From Caldifarciminota bacterium (GTDB lineage: Bacteria > Hydrothermota > Tepidihabitantia > SM23-42), in contig JALVOT010000007.1 in NCBI GenBank assembly GCA_027026255.1, positions 62,001-126,000 on the forward strand: 64,000 nucleotides of DNA, read 5' to 3'. Of this stretch, positions 8,725-17,354 are shown in pieces (the stretch's first letter is position 1; the number at the start of each line of letters is the position of its first letter). The translations under genes were made by a program, and so were the position numbers. The notes under the pieces were generated by a model that was not told the origin of the DNA, made no database searches, and was given only the letters and a program-made list of their open reading frames with translations.

Positions 8725-8752
8725 TTGATATTACCATAATAATTGTTAAGCT
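8725..8752 (+). promoter_or_regulatory. Weak leaderless-type promoter of the sugar transferase gene
   Basis: TTGATA (8725-8730) and TAAGCT (8747-8752) keep the 16-base spacing of the stronger promoters here and are followed after six bases by the GTG start at 8759. The -10 match is poor, so this call leans on the spacing pattern. Confidence 0.45.
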
Positions 8753-8758
8753 AAACTT

Positions 8759-9520
8759 GTGAAGAATCTAATAGATAGAGTAATAATACCGATAGAACGG
8801 TTCCTGGCTTATCCAGTAATAAAGCAGCAAAGGATCAATACTACAAAAGAGATTCACTCAATTCATTCTTCTGAGGCCTTTGGCAAAAGGCCGTTCGATA
8901 TACTGGTCTCGCTGATCGGCTTAATAATTTCATCCTGGCTCTGGGTTATAATATCAATTGCAATCATCATTGAAGATGGTTTTCCAATTATAATAAGACA
9001 GAAACGGATTGGCCGGAACGGTATACTTTTTGACAGTTTCAAATTTCGTTCGATGAAACATTCGGCGTTAAAAGAAAAGATAAATATTCAGGCAAGCAGT
9101 AATGATAATAGAGTAACAAGGGTTGGTAAAGTTTTAAGGAAATGTGCGCTTGATGAACTACCCCAGTTGATAAATATCCTGCTCGGTGATATGAGTTTTG
9201 TCGGACCCCGTGCTCTGTTGCCCGCGGAGATAGAGGTCCATACAAATGGTGCGGCCTGTGATATAAAAAAAATTCCCGGTTATGAAAAACGTATAATAGC
9301 ACGACCCGGGCTTACCGGCATCGCCCAGATCTGGGCACCCAGGGATTTACCCCGTAAATATAAATTTAAATACGACCTATTGTATATAAGAAAAGCAAGT
9401 TTTTTACTCGATCTGAAACTTATTATCATCTCATTTTTGATTACCTTCAAAGGAACCTGGGAAAGACGCGGCATTAAACTAAATTTATTAAGAAAAAAAC
9501 AACAACAGTCAATTAGTTAA
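8759..9520 (+). CDS. Undecaprenyl-phosphate sugar-1-phosphate transferase (bacterial sugar transferase family)
   Basis: The family starts lipid-linked polysaccharide or O-antigen synthesis by moving a sugar-1-phosphate onto undecaprenyl phosphate. After a charged N-terminus, residues about 41-75 start with KRPFDILVSLIGL, a re-entrant membrane helix typical of the monotopic WbaP/PglC fold. They are followed by RQKRIGRNG, FKFRSM, LRKCALDELPQL and MSFVGPR, all hallmark motifs. The C-terminal RPGLTGIAQIW is also present. The gene stands alone; its likely partners are the glycosyltransferase cluster at 30.8-34.9 kb and the uppS-derived carrier. Sugar specificity is not readable. Start is GTG. Confidence 0.9.
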   Translation: MKNLIDRVIIPIERFLAYPVIKQQRINTTKEIHSIHSSEAFGKRPFDILVSLIGLIISSWLWVIISIAIIIEDGFPIIIRQKRIGRNGILFDSFKFRSMKHSALKEKINIQASSNDNRVTRVGKVLRKCALDELPQLINILLGDMSFVGPRALLPAEIEVHTNGAACDIKKIPGYEKRIIARPGLTGIAQIWAPRDLPRKYKFKYDLLYIRKASFLLDLKLIIISFLITFKGTWERRGIKLNLLRKKQQQSIS

Positions 9521-9799
9521 TGACGGTGGATTCCAATATTGATTTATATTTTTCCTGAATCTCCACCCCCAATTTTGAAAACTCTTACTTTTATACCGGT
9601 AACCAATATCATTTAAATCCAAATTCCTAATATATGCCTGAAGTATCTAAAGAAATATTCGTCCATTTCAGACAATTGAAACCATTCCAGTTTTTCAATG
9701 ATTAATTATAGATTTTTAACAAATTCCCAATAATACCCTAATATCGTTTTATTAACAGCTCGACAATTCGCTTTTCTGAAGGCAGGCCCGGGTTAAGAT

Positions 9800-11455
9800 T
9801 TAGCCACCGCTTTTCAGTATCTTAATCCTTGCCTCGGTTCGCTTCTTATATTCCCTTGCCCCCTTATGATTGGGATTATAGGCAAGGACCCGTTTAAATA
9901 TCTTTAACGCCTCATCATATTTTTCTGCCGTGAAATAGGAAACACCCTTCTTATAAAGTGCATCAATCTCAGCCGTAGTCATTCTGGATCTGGTCGGCTT
10001 TTTTACTACCGCTTTCTTCCTGCGCGGCTTTTTCGGTTTTGCAATCTGGTTCTGTAATTTTGCAATTGCAGCCTTTGCCTGAGTATTATTTGTATCAAGT
10101 TCCAGAACCTTTTGCCAGTATGCAAGCGCCCGGGTTAAATCCTTGGATTTTTCTCTTGAAAGTGCCTCAGTAGTATATGCCCGAATAAGCTCCTGCCGTC
10201 GTGGTTCAATCTTACTCAGATAATCCCTTGCACCTTTATGAACAGGGTTTAATGACAAAACCATCTGGAATGCAGCCTTTGCCTGGTCTAACTTGCCCTC
10301 AGAATAGTAAATCTTTCCCTGTTCAAAATATTGCTTGATATTCTTTTCCTTCTCAATAAATGCCGCCTCTTTTATCAATGCTTCCTCGGTCTTTTTCAGA
10401 TTAAAGATTAATTTTGTCTTGATTCCCGGCTTCACCTTAACCTTTGTAATATAATCAACATAATTGGGCTTTGATACAGTAATCGTATAATTCCCAGCCG
10501 GCAGACTCAAACCAAATGTTCCTCCCCTTGTTTTATACCGTTTGTTTAACTCCCTTATATCAACAACCGAATTTACCAGTAACTGCTTGGTTGTATTATC
10601 ACGAATAACACACTCAATCGAACCGACCTTTGGTGTCTCAAACTGAAATCGGTTTGTCGACTCAAAGCCAAGGATAAAACGCGGTGACCAGGGCCTATTA
10701 TTCCCGAAATGTTCACACTTGGCAATTGCCAGAGTCAAACTGAAGTATCGGTGGTTATATCTTAATCCTGCATTACCATCCCGACCATCCATCTCTGCCA
10801 TAAGTTCAAGGGAACCCGGCAGTTTTATGGCTCCACCAAAGAATACACCGAACGCCCAGGCAGATGCCTTCTTATCAGGATTGGTGTAATCATCACCCAG
10901 CACAAAGAAATCGGTATTAAAGATATGGCTGCGCCAGCCGTAGCCGATATATCTTCCCCTACCAATTCCGAGCACAAAGTCAAATATCCTGGAAAACGAT
11001 TTCTCCATCGCCAAATAACAGGAGAATAATTCCCAGGGTCGGTGATGATAACTATTATAGACCTTCTCTTCAATAAATCCCTGATCCGCACTCATTCCAA
11101 TAGTTGAAAGATGAGTATTATACGAGATATCATCAATACCGGCGAAAAATGCCGGTGCATTATTCTCTTCTTTCTTAAATAAATACGAAACACTCAGGGC
11201 ATATGTAACCGGTGTATACATCGCAACCGCAACCTCACCGCGCCCCAGAAAACCATAGCGAAAGACCATTGTGAAATCTTTTGGATCAGGTTTCAGGTCA
11301 TCATTCGGATTTGGGTCCTCGTTGAATAAGGGGAATGAAAATGTCAGGCCTCCACCCCACATTCCTGGTATATCATACCTTGGAGCGGTGGGAATATCAA
11401 TCAGCCCTGAGGTATGACAGAGCTCACCTACAAGAAAAAATGCTAAAATAAACAT
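9800..11455 (-). CDS. Outer-membrane-type protein with PEGA-like domain and TPR repeats
   Basis: The 551-residue product begins with a short hydrophobic signal (MFILAFFLVGEL). Residues about 20-270 are rich in aromatic alternating strands (repeated pattern of YxxxL and GRGRY segments) suggestive of a membrane barrel or surface beta domain. Residues about 275-355 resemble a PEGA/carboxypeptidase-regulatory-like domain (SLPAGNYTITVSKPNY), and residues 360-550 contain tetratricopeptide repeats separated by a Lys/Arg-rich linker (KPKKPRRKKAVVKK). The C-terminal repeats (YDEALKIFKRVLAYNPNHKGA) are clear. No specific function can be given; a structural or assembly role in the envelope is plausible. 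It has a strong Shine-Dalgarno site. Confidence 0.7.
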   Translation of the reverse strand: MFILAFFLVGELCHTSGLIDIPTAPRYDIPGMWGGGLTFSFPLFNEDPNPNDDLKPDPKDFTMVFRYGFLGRGEVAVAMYTPVTYALSVSYLFKKEENNAPAFFAGIDDISYNTHLSTIGMSADQGFIEEKVYNSYHHRPWELFSCYLAMEKSFSRIFDFVLGIGRGRYIGYGWRSHIFNTDFFVLGDDYTNPDKKASAWAFGVFFGGAIKLPGSLELMAEMDGRDGNAGLRYNHRYFSLTLAIAKCEHFGNNRPWSPRFILGFESTNRFQFETPKVGSIECVIRDNTTKQLLVNSVVDIRELNKRYKTRGGTFGLSLPAGNYTITVSKPNYVDYITKVKVKPGIKTKLIFNLKKTEEALIKEAAFIEKEKNIKQYFEQGKIYYSEGKLDQAKAAFQMVLSLNPVHKGARDYLSKIEPRRQELIRAYTTEALSREKSKDLTRALAYWQKVLELDTNNTQAKAAIAKLQNQIAKPKKPRRKKAVVKKPTRSRMTTAEIDALYKKGVSYFTAEKYDEALKIFKRVLAYNPNHKGAREYKKRTEARIKILKSGG

Positions 11456-11459
11456 ACCG

Positions 11460-11466
11460 CCTCCTT
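11460..11466 (-). promoter_or_regulatory. Strong Shine-Dalgarno site of the TPR outer-membrane protein
   Basis: AAGGAGG lies four bases before the ATG. With a leader of about 36 bases this gene belongs to the minority class that has a proper ribosome-binding site. Confidence 0.75.
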
Positions 11467-11497
11467 TCTTTAATTTTTATTAATATTATTATATTTT

Positions 11498-11525
11498 ATT
11501 ATATTAAGAATTTGTAAATTGTCAA
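11498..11525 (-). promoter_or_regulatory. Promoter of the TPR outer-membrane protein gene
   Basis: Minus strand TTGACA (11525-11520), 16 bases, TATAAT (11503-11498). Expected start is near 11491, about 36 bases before the ATG at 11455. Confidence 0.75.
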
Positions 11526-11553
11526 GAGATAAATGCAAAGGTTAACAGACATC

Positions 11554-11607
11554 GTTATTCGTCATACGCTATCGCTACCCGTCCGGTTATACATTGTGGT
11601 TAATCTG
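11554..11607 (-). repeat. Dispersed intergenic repeat, copy 1 (minus orientation)
   Basis: Read on the minus strand, this segment matches the copies at 17279-17334 and 24978-25033 over about 54 bases, with the shared core ATAACC-GACGGG-AGCGA-GTAT-A-GAATAAC. All copies lie between genes. Confidence 0.6.
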
Positions 11608-11823
11608 AAAAATGTTAATAACCACATTTTCTGATTTAATTATTTTTATTACTCTGACAATCCCATTCCCGGCATTAAACATTTTTTATCGTTACCCGTC
11701 TTCCGATTTCTCCCCCCGGTTGCACAAATCCGAAATTGCCATCCTGAAAATTATTGCAAATCAAACGGATTACCCTTTCCCCATAAAAATATTAATTAAA
11801 TTAAAAAAATTGCATTTTCATAC

Positions 11824-11851
11824 TTGACAAATTAAAAATTTTGATTATCAT
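11824..11851 (+). promoter_or_regulatory. Promoter of the DUF2089 operon, leaderless type
   Basis: TTGACA (11824-11829), 16 bases, TATCAT (11846-11851), then five bases to the ATG at 11857. Confidence 0.72.
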
Positions 11852-11856
11852 ATACT

Positions 11857-12216
11857 ATGAAATTAAAAATTTTTAATTGTCCTGTTTGTGGAAAAATGAT
11901 GAAGATACAGAAATTAAGATGCCCAGACTGTAATTTGAGCATCAGTAAGGAGATTAACCCATGTGCATTCTGTCTGCTTTCTGATGATGACTATGAATTC
12001 CTTCTCCTCTTCCTTCGCACCCAGGGTCGGATTAAAGAAATGGAAAAACTCCTGAACCTTTCCTATCCCAGTATAAAACAGAAGATTGATAAACTCATAA
12101 AGAATCTTAAATTGACTCCCATAGAACAGGGGGTAACCGATCCGATCGACGCCCTTGCCCAGGGAAAGATCTCTGTGGATGAGGCGGTTGCCCTTTTAAA
12201 AAAGAGGAGGTATTAA
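11857..12216 (+). CDS. DUF2089 family protein (zinc ribbon plus helix-turn-helix)
   Basis: The 119-residue protein starts with two Cys pairs of a zinc ribbon (CPVCGK at 8-13, CPDC at 26-29), then CAFC (about 40-43). A helical segment follows that reads as a helix-turn-helix (LSYPSIKQKIDKLIKN, about 68-83). This order is that of DUF2089, thought to be a transcription factor. The last 25 residues (ALAQGKISVDEAVALLKK) carry a SHOCT-like motif that recurs at the start of two downstream proteins. It is the first gene of a five-gene operon and the natural candidate for its regulator. Confidence 0.85.
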   Translation: MKLKIFNCPVCGKMMKIQKLRCPDCNLSISKEINPCAFCLLSDDDYEFLLLFLRTQGRIKEMEKLLNLSYPSIKQKIDKLIKNLKLTPIEQGVTDPIDALAQGKISVDEAVALLKKRRY

Positions 12217-12392
12217 TGAAAAAGGCCTATCACAGAATAGCAGGTGGCCTGATACTCATCATCATCGGGTTCGGCATCTGGCTCTCCAATCTTGGAATTA
12301 TAAATATAAACTGGAAACAGGACTGGCCGGTAATTCTGATAATCATCGGCGTCCTGGAATTGATAAAAAATATAACAAGAAAAAGAACATAG
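12216..12392 (+). CDS. Small two-helix membrane protein, LiaF/DUF5668-like
   Basis: This 58-residue gene overlaps the DUF2089 stop by one base (TAATG) and is preceded by AGGAGG. The product has two hydrophobic stretches (about residues 8-28 and 37-50) joined by a loop with the NWKQDWPVILIIIG pattern, which is seen in LiaI/LiaF-type transmembrane regions (DUF5668). The last gene of the operon has a related layout. It probably sits in the inner membrane as a sensor or partner. No catalytic residues are seen. Confidence 0.8.
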   Translation: MKKAYHRIAGGLILIIIGFGIWLSNLGIININWKQDWPVILIIIGVLELIKNITRKRT

Positions 12393-12403
12393 GAGAAACA
12401 ATA

Positions 12404-12802
12404 ATGCAGGAAACAAGAAAGATACTGGAAATGGTTGCCCGGGGTAAATTGAGCCCGGAAGAGGCAGAGCGTCTTCTATCTGCATTAAAAGAAAAGGATA
12501 CGCATACGCCTGCAAGATTCTTAAAGGTTCGGGTCTATAACCGAAACAAAAATAAACTCAAGGTAAAGGTGGATATACCGATTGCGGTCTTAAAACTCGG
12601 CACAAAAATCGGTGCGGTTTTCAAGGGGTTGATACCGGAAGATTTTAAGGATAAGATGGCCGACAAAGGAATCTCTCTGGAAGAATTCACCCCGGAGATG
12701 ATTGACCATATACTCGATGAGGTAGCGGAAAAAGGCAAATTCACGATTGCCGAGGTCACGGATGAAGAAGCCGGGGAATCCGTGGAGGTGTTCATTGAAT
12801 GA
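12404..12802 (+). CDS. Protein with N-terminal SHOCT-like motif and a conserved alpha/beta region
   Basis: Residues about 5-28 (RKILEMVARGKLSPEEAERL) form a SHOCT-like helical hairpin of the kind found at protein termini and thought to aid oligomer or membrane-protein contacts. The rest, about 40-132, has a strand pattern ending in an acidic tail (EEAGESVEVFIE) and resembles proteins that accompany DUF4097/LiaF-like genes. A GGAG site lies 8-9 bases before the ATG. The gene overlaps the next by eight bases. It is soluble by sequence. Confidence 0.78.
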   Translation: MQETRKILEMVARGKLSPEEAERLLSALKEKDTHTPARFLKVRVYNRNKNKLKVKVDIPIAVLKLGTKIGAVFKGLIPEDFKDKMADKGISLEEFTPEMIDHILDEVAEKGKFTIAEVTDEEAGESVEVFIE

Positions 12803-13586
12803 AACATTAAGAATCCTCAGACTTCTTGAACAGGGAAAGATAAACGCTGAAGAGGCGGCGAGATTATTAAATGCCCTGAACCCTGAACACTACACAAAAA
12901 GAAGAAAACAACGAGTATGGAATGTAATGGGACTTATACCCGAAATAATTTCTACAACCGTTGCAGAAAAATTTAAATATACCGGTTCTGAGCAGACCCG
13001 CACCTTCACGCAAAAAAACAAAATTGATTTACATGCAATCAGCGGTGATATAGAAATTTCTGGAGCCGATACCAGAACCATTAATATAAACCAGAGTGGG
13101 CTTGTTAAGGTAAATGAACGAAATGAAAATTTGAAGATAAAGGCGATAACCGGGGATTTGAAAATCACCGCACCAAAAAAAATTGATTTGGAAATCAAGG
13201 GCGTTTCCGGTGATATTAAAATCACTGAAATTAACGGCAAAATCAATTTAGCAACAATATCCGGAGATGTCAGGGGGAAAAAACTTTCGGGAAATTTTAG
13301 TGGTGAGATTGTCTCAGGAGACCTCGAACTTGAATACGAGGATATCGAAAATATTATGATACACAACAAGAATGGAGATATAACACTCTATCTAAGCGAA
13401 GACATAGAAGGGTCCATTGAGGTATATACAGATGACGGTAAAATCAGGTGCGATTTTCCATTACAGAAAAAGCAAGAATCAAAACACTCACTTAAGGGGA
13501 TAATTAACCGAGCAAAGTCCTCTATCGAAATCAGAACTGCACACGGTGATATCGCAATCAAAAATTTACAAGAGAGGAAAAAATGA
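12795..13586 (+). CDS. SHOCT-like motif fused to a DUF4097 beta-helix-like domain
   Basis: The frame is open upstream, but the TTG at 12795 is the best start: a GGAGGTG site sits six bases before it, and the protein then opens with a SHOCT-like motif (RILRLLEQGKINAEEAARLL) like its neighbour. Residues about 75-260 show repeated short strands each carrying a Gly-Asp pair (ISGDIEI, ITGDLKI, VSGDIKI, ISGDVRG, VSGDLEL, NGDITLY, HGDIAIK), which marks a DUF4097 right-handed beta-helix-like fold. Related proteins are called putative adhesins or bactofilin-like. No signal peptide is present, so it is probably cytoplasmic or peripheral. Confidence 0.82.
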   Translation: MNETLRILRLLEQGKINAEEAARLLNALNPEHYTKRRKQRVWNVMGLIPEIISTTVAEKFKYTGSEQTRTFTQKNKIDLHAISGDIEISGADTRTININQSGLVKVNERNENLKIKAITGDLKITAPKKIDLEIKGVSGDIKITEINGKINLATISGDVRGKKLSGNFSGEIVSGDLELEYEDIENIMIHNKNGDITLYLSEDIEGSIEVYTDDGKIRCDFPLQKKQESKHSLKGIINRAKSSIEIRTAHGDIAIKNLQERKK

Positions 13587-13768
13587 TTAAAACAAAAACC
13601 AGAATGGGTTGCGGCACACTCTTTGCAATATTTTTGATTGTGCTTGGGATCTGGATCTGGGCGTCAAATTATAATATTATAATCTTCTCTTTTTATCGCG
13701 ACTGGCCAATCTTGATTGTTATAATCGGAATCTATCTCTTTATCAGGTGGCGTCGAAGACGATCCTAA
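13583..13768 (+). CDS. Small two-helix membrane protein closing the DUF2089 operon
   Basis: The 61-residue product overlaps the DUF4097 gene by four bases (ATGA). It has two hydrophobic segments (about 12-27 and 40-55) joined by FYRDWPILIVIIG, matching the second gene of the operon, and ends in a basic tail (RWRRRRS). It also overlaps the stop of the convergent sucD gene by three or four bases. Like its paralogue it looks like a LiaF/DUF5668-type membrane piece. Confidence 0.78.
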   Translation: MIKTKTRMGCGTLFAIFLIVLGIWIWASNYNIIIFSFYRDWPILIVIIGIYLFIRWRRRRS

Positions 13769-14634
13769 GCGAGTCTCCGCCTTAAAAGTTCTGGAATCTC
13801 ACTCAGGGTCTGGGCAATTATTGCACCATTAGCACTCAGGGCTTCAATCTTACTCTGGGCTGTGCCCATCTCGCCCTCAACAATGGCACCGGCATGGCCG
13901 AGTCTCTTTCCCTGAGGTGCAGCCTTGCCCGCAATAAACGCTACCACCGGCTTTGTCATCTTCTTGATAAACGGTGCTGCCAATTCTTCATATACACCGC
14001 CAATTTCTCCGGCCATCACCACCGCATCGGTTGCTGGGTCGGCCTCAAATAGATGCAGAATATCCTCAAAGTTCGCCCCAAGAATTGGATCACCGCCCAG
14101 CCCCACAGAAGTGGATTCACCAAAACCGGCAAGATTTAAGGAATTTGCCAAATAATAGGTAATCGCACCACTCCGGGCAACCGTCCCGATCCTGCCCGGT
14201 TTAAATGTTATCCGGGGCAACATCCCGACCAAAGATTTTCCAGGTGAAATTAAACCTGGAGTATTACCACCAATCACCATCACCCCTTTTTCCCGGGCGC
14301 ATTCTCGCACATAAAGCATATCATGAACCGGAATCCGTTCGGTAATCACCACCACGGTTTTTATCCCGGCATCAATCGCCTCCAGGATTGCATCCCTGGC
14401 AAATCCTGGCGGCACCCATACACTCGATACTGTAGCATCAGGATGCTTTTGCAAGCACTCCTTGACCGTATCATAGACCCTGATGCCAGCAACTTCTTCT
14501 CCCCCCTTTCCCGGAGTTACACCACCAACAATCTTTGTTCCGTAACCAAGCATCAATTTTGTATGAAACGACGCATTCCTTCCTGTAATGCCCTGAACAA
14601 TCGTCCTGGTATGTTCGTCAATTATTATACTCAT
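13765..14634 (-). CDS. sucD: Succinate--CoA ligase (ADP-forming) alpha subunit
   Basis: SucD carries the CoA-binding Rossmann domain and the phosphohistidine of succinyl-CoA synthetase, the substrate-level phosphorylation step of the TCA cycle. In the 289-residue protein, the CoA-binding GITGRNASFHTKLML is near the N-terminus and GHAGAIVEG contains the active-site His (about residue 247). Length is standard. Its start overlaps the sucC stop by four bases. The downstream end overlaps a convergent gene, leaving no room for a terminator. Confidence 0.97.
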   Translation of the reverse strand: MSIIIDEHTRTIVQGITGRNASFHTKLMLGYGTKIVGGVTPGKGGEEVAGIRVYDTVKECLQKHPDATVSSVWVPPGFARDAILEAIDAGIKTVVVITERIPVHDMLYVRECAREKGVMVIGGNTPGLISPGKSLVGMLPRITFKPGRIGTVARSGAITYYLANSLNLAGFGESTSVGLGGDPILGANFEDILHLFEADPATDAVVMAGEIGGVYEELAAPFIKKMTKPVVAFIAGKAAPQGKRLGHAGAIVEGEMGTAQSKIEALSANGAIIAQTLSEIPELLRRRLA

Positions 14635-15818
14635 ATCCTTCCTGCCTTTGCCACCCTGATCGTCTCTTTAATCACCTCTTCGATTGGTGTTGTAACTGAA
14701 TAAACCTTAATATTTTTGAATAATTCAGGATGCTTCTCCTTTGCTTCTTTCAAAACCCTTCTTCCTTCCTCCTCCATATTTCCTGCCATCCTCATAATCA
14801 TCGGTTTTTCTGGCCTATTCTCAATCACATACTGAACCAACGCCTTCGCCCAATCATCACACCGTGAGATTCCTCCAAACCGCGCACCAAATATCGCCTT
14901 CACCTTAGGATTATCAATCAAAAGCCCCAGCATCTTTCTCAACTTCTCCTGGGTCGGCGCACCCCCGGAATCCATAAAGTTTGCCGCACTTCCGCCATAA
15001 TGTTTTATCAAATCAATTGCGGCAATACCAAAACCCGCCCCACCCGGAAATACACCAATATCACCATCAAGGTCAACATATGGAATACCCGCAGCCTTGG
15101 CAAGTTTCTCCCGTTCGGTCAATTCGCCAATCTCATGCCTTGTCTGAATACCAAGTTCTTTCAACTCAGGATGACGAAACATCGCATCCTCATCAAGGTC
15201 GACCTTGGCATCAAGTGCATAAATCTTCTTATCCTGAGTAATAACAAGAGGATTTATTTCAGCAAGTTTACAATCAAATCCAATAAATAGATTAAAAAGC
15301 TTATAAACAACCTCAGCCCCGGATTTAAGCATTGAGCCGGACAGCCCGAGTCCATTGGCAATGGTCCGGGCGGAAAATTGAGAAAATCGAACCGAAGCGT
15401 TGAAATAATATTTATGTATCAATTCCGGGCTTTGCCGGGCAATCTCTTCAATATCAACCCCACCCCTTGAACAGGTAATCACACAAAACTTATGTTCAAG
15501 TCGATCAATTATTACCGAGAGATAAAGTTCCTTTGCAATATCTATCTTCTTTTCAATCAATACCTTTTCAATCCGATATGGACCGTGGGATTCACCGATA
15601 ATTTCTTTTATTACAGACTCAACCTCCTGACGCGTCTCTGCGGTCTTAATCAAACCTGCCTTGCCTCTACCCCCGAGAAATGTCTGTGCCTTAACCACCA
15701 CCGGATAGGTGATTTTATTCAACTCCTCCTCATTAATGCCATCAACCACCACTGCATCGAGCACAGGAATTCTGAACCTGCGAAAAAGTCGCTTTGCCTC
15801 AAACTCATAAAGCCGCAT
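14631..15818 (-). CDS. sucC: Succinate--CoA ligase (ADP-forming) beta subunit
   Basis: SucC supplies the ATP-grasp nucleotide site and the succinate site. The 395-residue protein has the ATP-grasp start (VVVKAQTFLGGRGKAG), AEINPLVI, GKVDLDEDAMFR-like metal-binding stretch (here AKVDLDEDAMFRHPE), and the C-terminal ligase domain with DSGGAPTQEK and FGGISRCDDWA. It is transcribed from its own leaderless promoter and coupled to sucD. With the dehydrogenase/LeuCD cluster at 27-30 kb it suggests an operating partial TCA cycle. Confidence 0.97.
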   Translation of the reverse strand: MRLYEFEAKRLFRRFRIPVLDAVVVDGINEEELNKITYPVVVKAQTFLGGRGKAGLIKTAETRQEVESVIKEIIGESHGPYRIEKVLIEKKIDIAKELYLSVIIDRLEHKFCVITCSRGGVDIEEIARQSPELIHKYYFNASVRFSQFSARTIANGLGLSGSMLKSGAEVVYKLFNLFIGFDCKLAEINPLVITQDKKIYALDAKVDLDEDAMFRHPELKELGIQTRHEIGELTEREKLAKAAGIPYVDLDGDIGVFPGGAGFGIAAIDLIKHYGGSAANFMDSGGAPTQEKLRKMLGLLIDNPKVKAIFGARFGGISRCDDWAKALVQYVIENRPEKPMIMRMAGNMEEEGRRVLKEAKEKHPELFKNIKVYSVTTPIEEVIKETIRVAKAGRI

Positions 15819-15824
15819 CGAATG

Positions 15825-15852
15825 ATTATATATATCTATTCAAAAAAATCAA
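15825..15852 (-). promoter_or_regulatory. Promoter of sucCD, leaderless type
   Basis: Minus strand TTGATT (15852-15847), 16 bases, TATAAT (15830-15825), then six bases to the sucC ATG. Confidence 0.7.
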
Positions 15853-15916
15853 GTAAAATGAATTAAATTCAGCCCGGCGCCTGACCCCATTATTTCTACC
15901 AATTAAAAAACATTTT

Positions 15917-16936
15917 TCAACGCTTGGAACAGACCAATACATTATCCCTGAGGTCGAATCTTACCGGTAAAAATTTCTCCACAACCCAGATATTGGTCTG
16001 GGCGTGTTTGGTCAATTCAGGAATCATCAGTCTTGATTCAACACCTGTTCTATAAGTTCCAAGTGCCATATAAGGAACTAATTGATCAACAAGCCAGTGG
16101 TCAACCGGGGCATCGGTCCGCAGTGCCTGATTCAACTCCTGCCCCGCCTCTTTACCAATCTCTTCGGCAGGGCTTCCCCTTTTCCCCAAACTACCCGCAC
16201 CGATTACCGATTCATCAAACTCTGCCTGGCAGTGGATAAAGCATCCGGTTGACAGCGTATCAACATATTCAATACACTCCCGGGCATCATTAACAACCTC
16301 TGTAAATCCTTTAATAAGCCTTTCCCCGACCCCAGGTCTTTTGAGTGTCTTCGATGCAATCGCATAGGCCTGAATCTTTCGCAGCGAACCCCTCTTTAAA
16401 ACCGCAATACTTTTTATCTCAGACGGAAATATCTTTACCTGAACTTCCCCCCCACCCTTAGGATAGAAACCATGCCTTAAAATCTCAATCGCAACCTTAA
16501 TACCAGCCCCGGTCAAAAACGGCACAAGGACATTCCTGGTATGAAGAATTGAAGGGCTGAATGGCACCGCGGTTCCCCCTTTGAGATTAAAGACCACCGG
16601 CCTTGGACTGAAGACTGCAATAGGGATAAGGGTCTGAAGAATTAAGGTGATTGCACCTGCAGTCCTTGTATCAACCTGATAATTACCGCCAATGATGAAT
16701 CCTGGGTGGAATGAAAATTCCAGGGAATTCGGGGCTACACCCCAGGTCTCGGCATCACAGAGTCTGGCGGCAGTCTTTATACCGACAAGATGCTGTGGTT
16801 TTAATCCCGGGTTCTGCCTGCCCTTTCTGATATTAAACAGATGAATCGAACGCCGCGTGATTGCAGAAAGCGCCACGGCGGTTCGGACAATCTGCCCTCC
16901 GCCTTCCAAATAACTACCATCAATCTCAATCAGCAT
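15917..16936 (-). CDS. rtcA: RNA 3'-terminal phosphate cyclase
   Basis: RtcA converts RNA 3'-phosphates to 2',3'-cyclic phosphates through an adenylated histidine. The 339-residue protein contains EGGGQIVRTAVALSAITRR at the start, the GGGEVQVK segment, and the C-terminal THAQTNIWVV-type region (here LTKHAQTNIW) with the candidate nucleophilic His at about residue 310. It is closer in flavour to archaeal enzymes (KPQHLVGIKTAA, RTAGAITLILQ). It stands alone: no rtcB ligase or rtcR regulator is next to it. No convincing leaderless promoter was found; a weak TTGACC/GATATC pair lies upstream. Confidence 0.94.
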   Translation of the reverse strand: MLIEIDGSYLEGGGQIVRTAVALSAITRRSIHLFNIRKGRQNPGLKPQHLVGIKTAARLCDAETWGVAPNSLEFSFHPGFIIGGNYQVDTRTAGAITLILQTLIPIAVFSPRPVVFNLKGGTAVPFSPSILHTRNVLVPFLTGAGIKVAIEILRHGFYPKGGGEVQVKIFPSEIKSIAVLKRGSLRKIQAYAIASKTLKRPGVGERLIKGFTEVVNDARECIEYVDTLSTGCFIHCQAEFDESVIGAGSLGKRGSPAEEIGKEAGQELNQALRTDAPVDHWLVDQLVPYMALGTYRTGVESRLMIPELTKHAQTNIWVVEKFLPVRFDLRDNVLVCSKR

Positions 16937-17278
16937 TCTTTTGCAACACCCCGGGATATCGCCTTTATAACATATCGGTCAAATTCCACCGCCTTTGGTG
17001 AATTATGCATAGGCAATTATATCAACAAAACTTCAAAAATCAAGATGCCGGATGAAGAAAGAACAGGGACTTCGTCCAGGAGCTGAAACTTTGTCTGGAA
17101 TAAATGCACTTCGTGCTGTGCTAAACGCTAACGCTGTAATAAAGCCTGACTCAGATTTCAGGGATATGAAAATTTAAATTCAGGCACCAAACAAACCAGA
17201 ATGCACATCGTTGTAAGTTATTGGACATCAAAGCCCGTCTCGTCGTATGGTTTCGTTATCCGTGGTTTTTTATTTTTT

Positions 17279-17334
17279 AGCCGATTAACCAGAACATATA
17301 ACCAAACGGGCATCGACACCGTATAACGAATAAC
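17279..17334 (+). repeat. Dispersed intergenic repeat, copy 2
   Basis: AGCCGATTAACC at the left and GGGCATCGACACCGTATAAC with GAATAAC at the right match copy 3 closely across 56 bases, differing at roughly one base in six. Confidence 0.65.
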
Positions 17335-17354
17335 AATTTTGTATAAAAGAATGA

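Larger units (their letters stand above)
11456..11856. other. Divergent intergenic region with two promoters and one repeat copy
   Basis: These 400 bases hold the leader and promoter of the TPR outer-membrane protein, one copy of the dispersed 56-bp repeat (11554-11607) and the promoter of the DUF2089 operon. A 71-codon frame at 11612-11827 has no promoter, ribosome site or recognisable features and is not called. Confidence 0.6.

Noticed and set aside
11612..11827. A 71-codon plus-strand frame in the divergent intergenic region
   Set aside because: No leaderless promoter, no Shine-Dalgarno site and no recognisable sequence.
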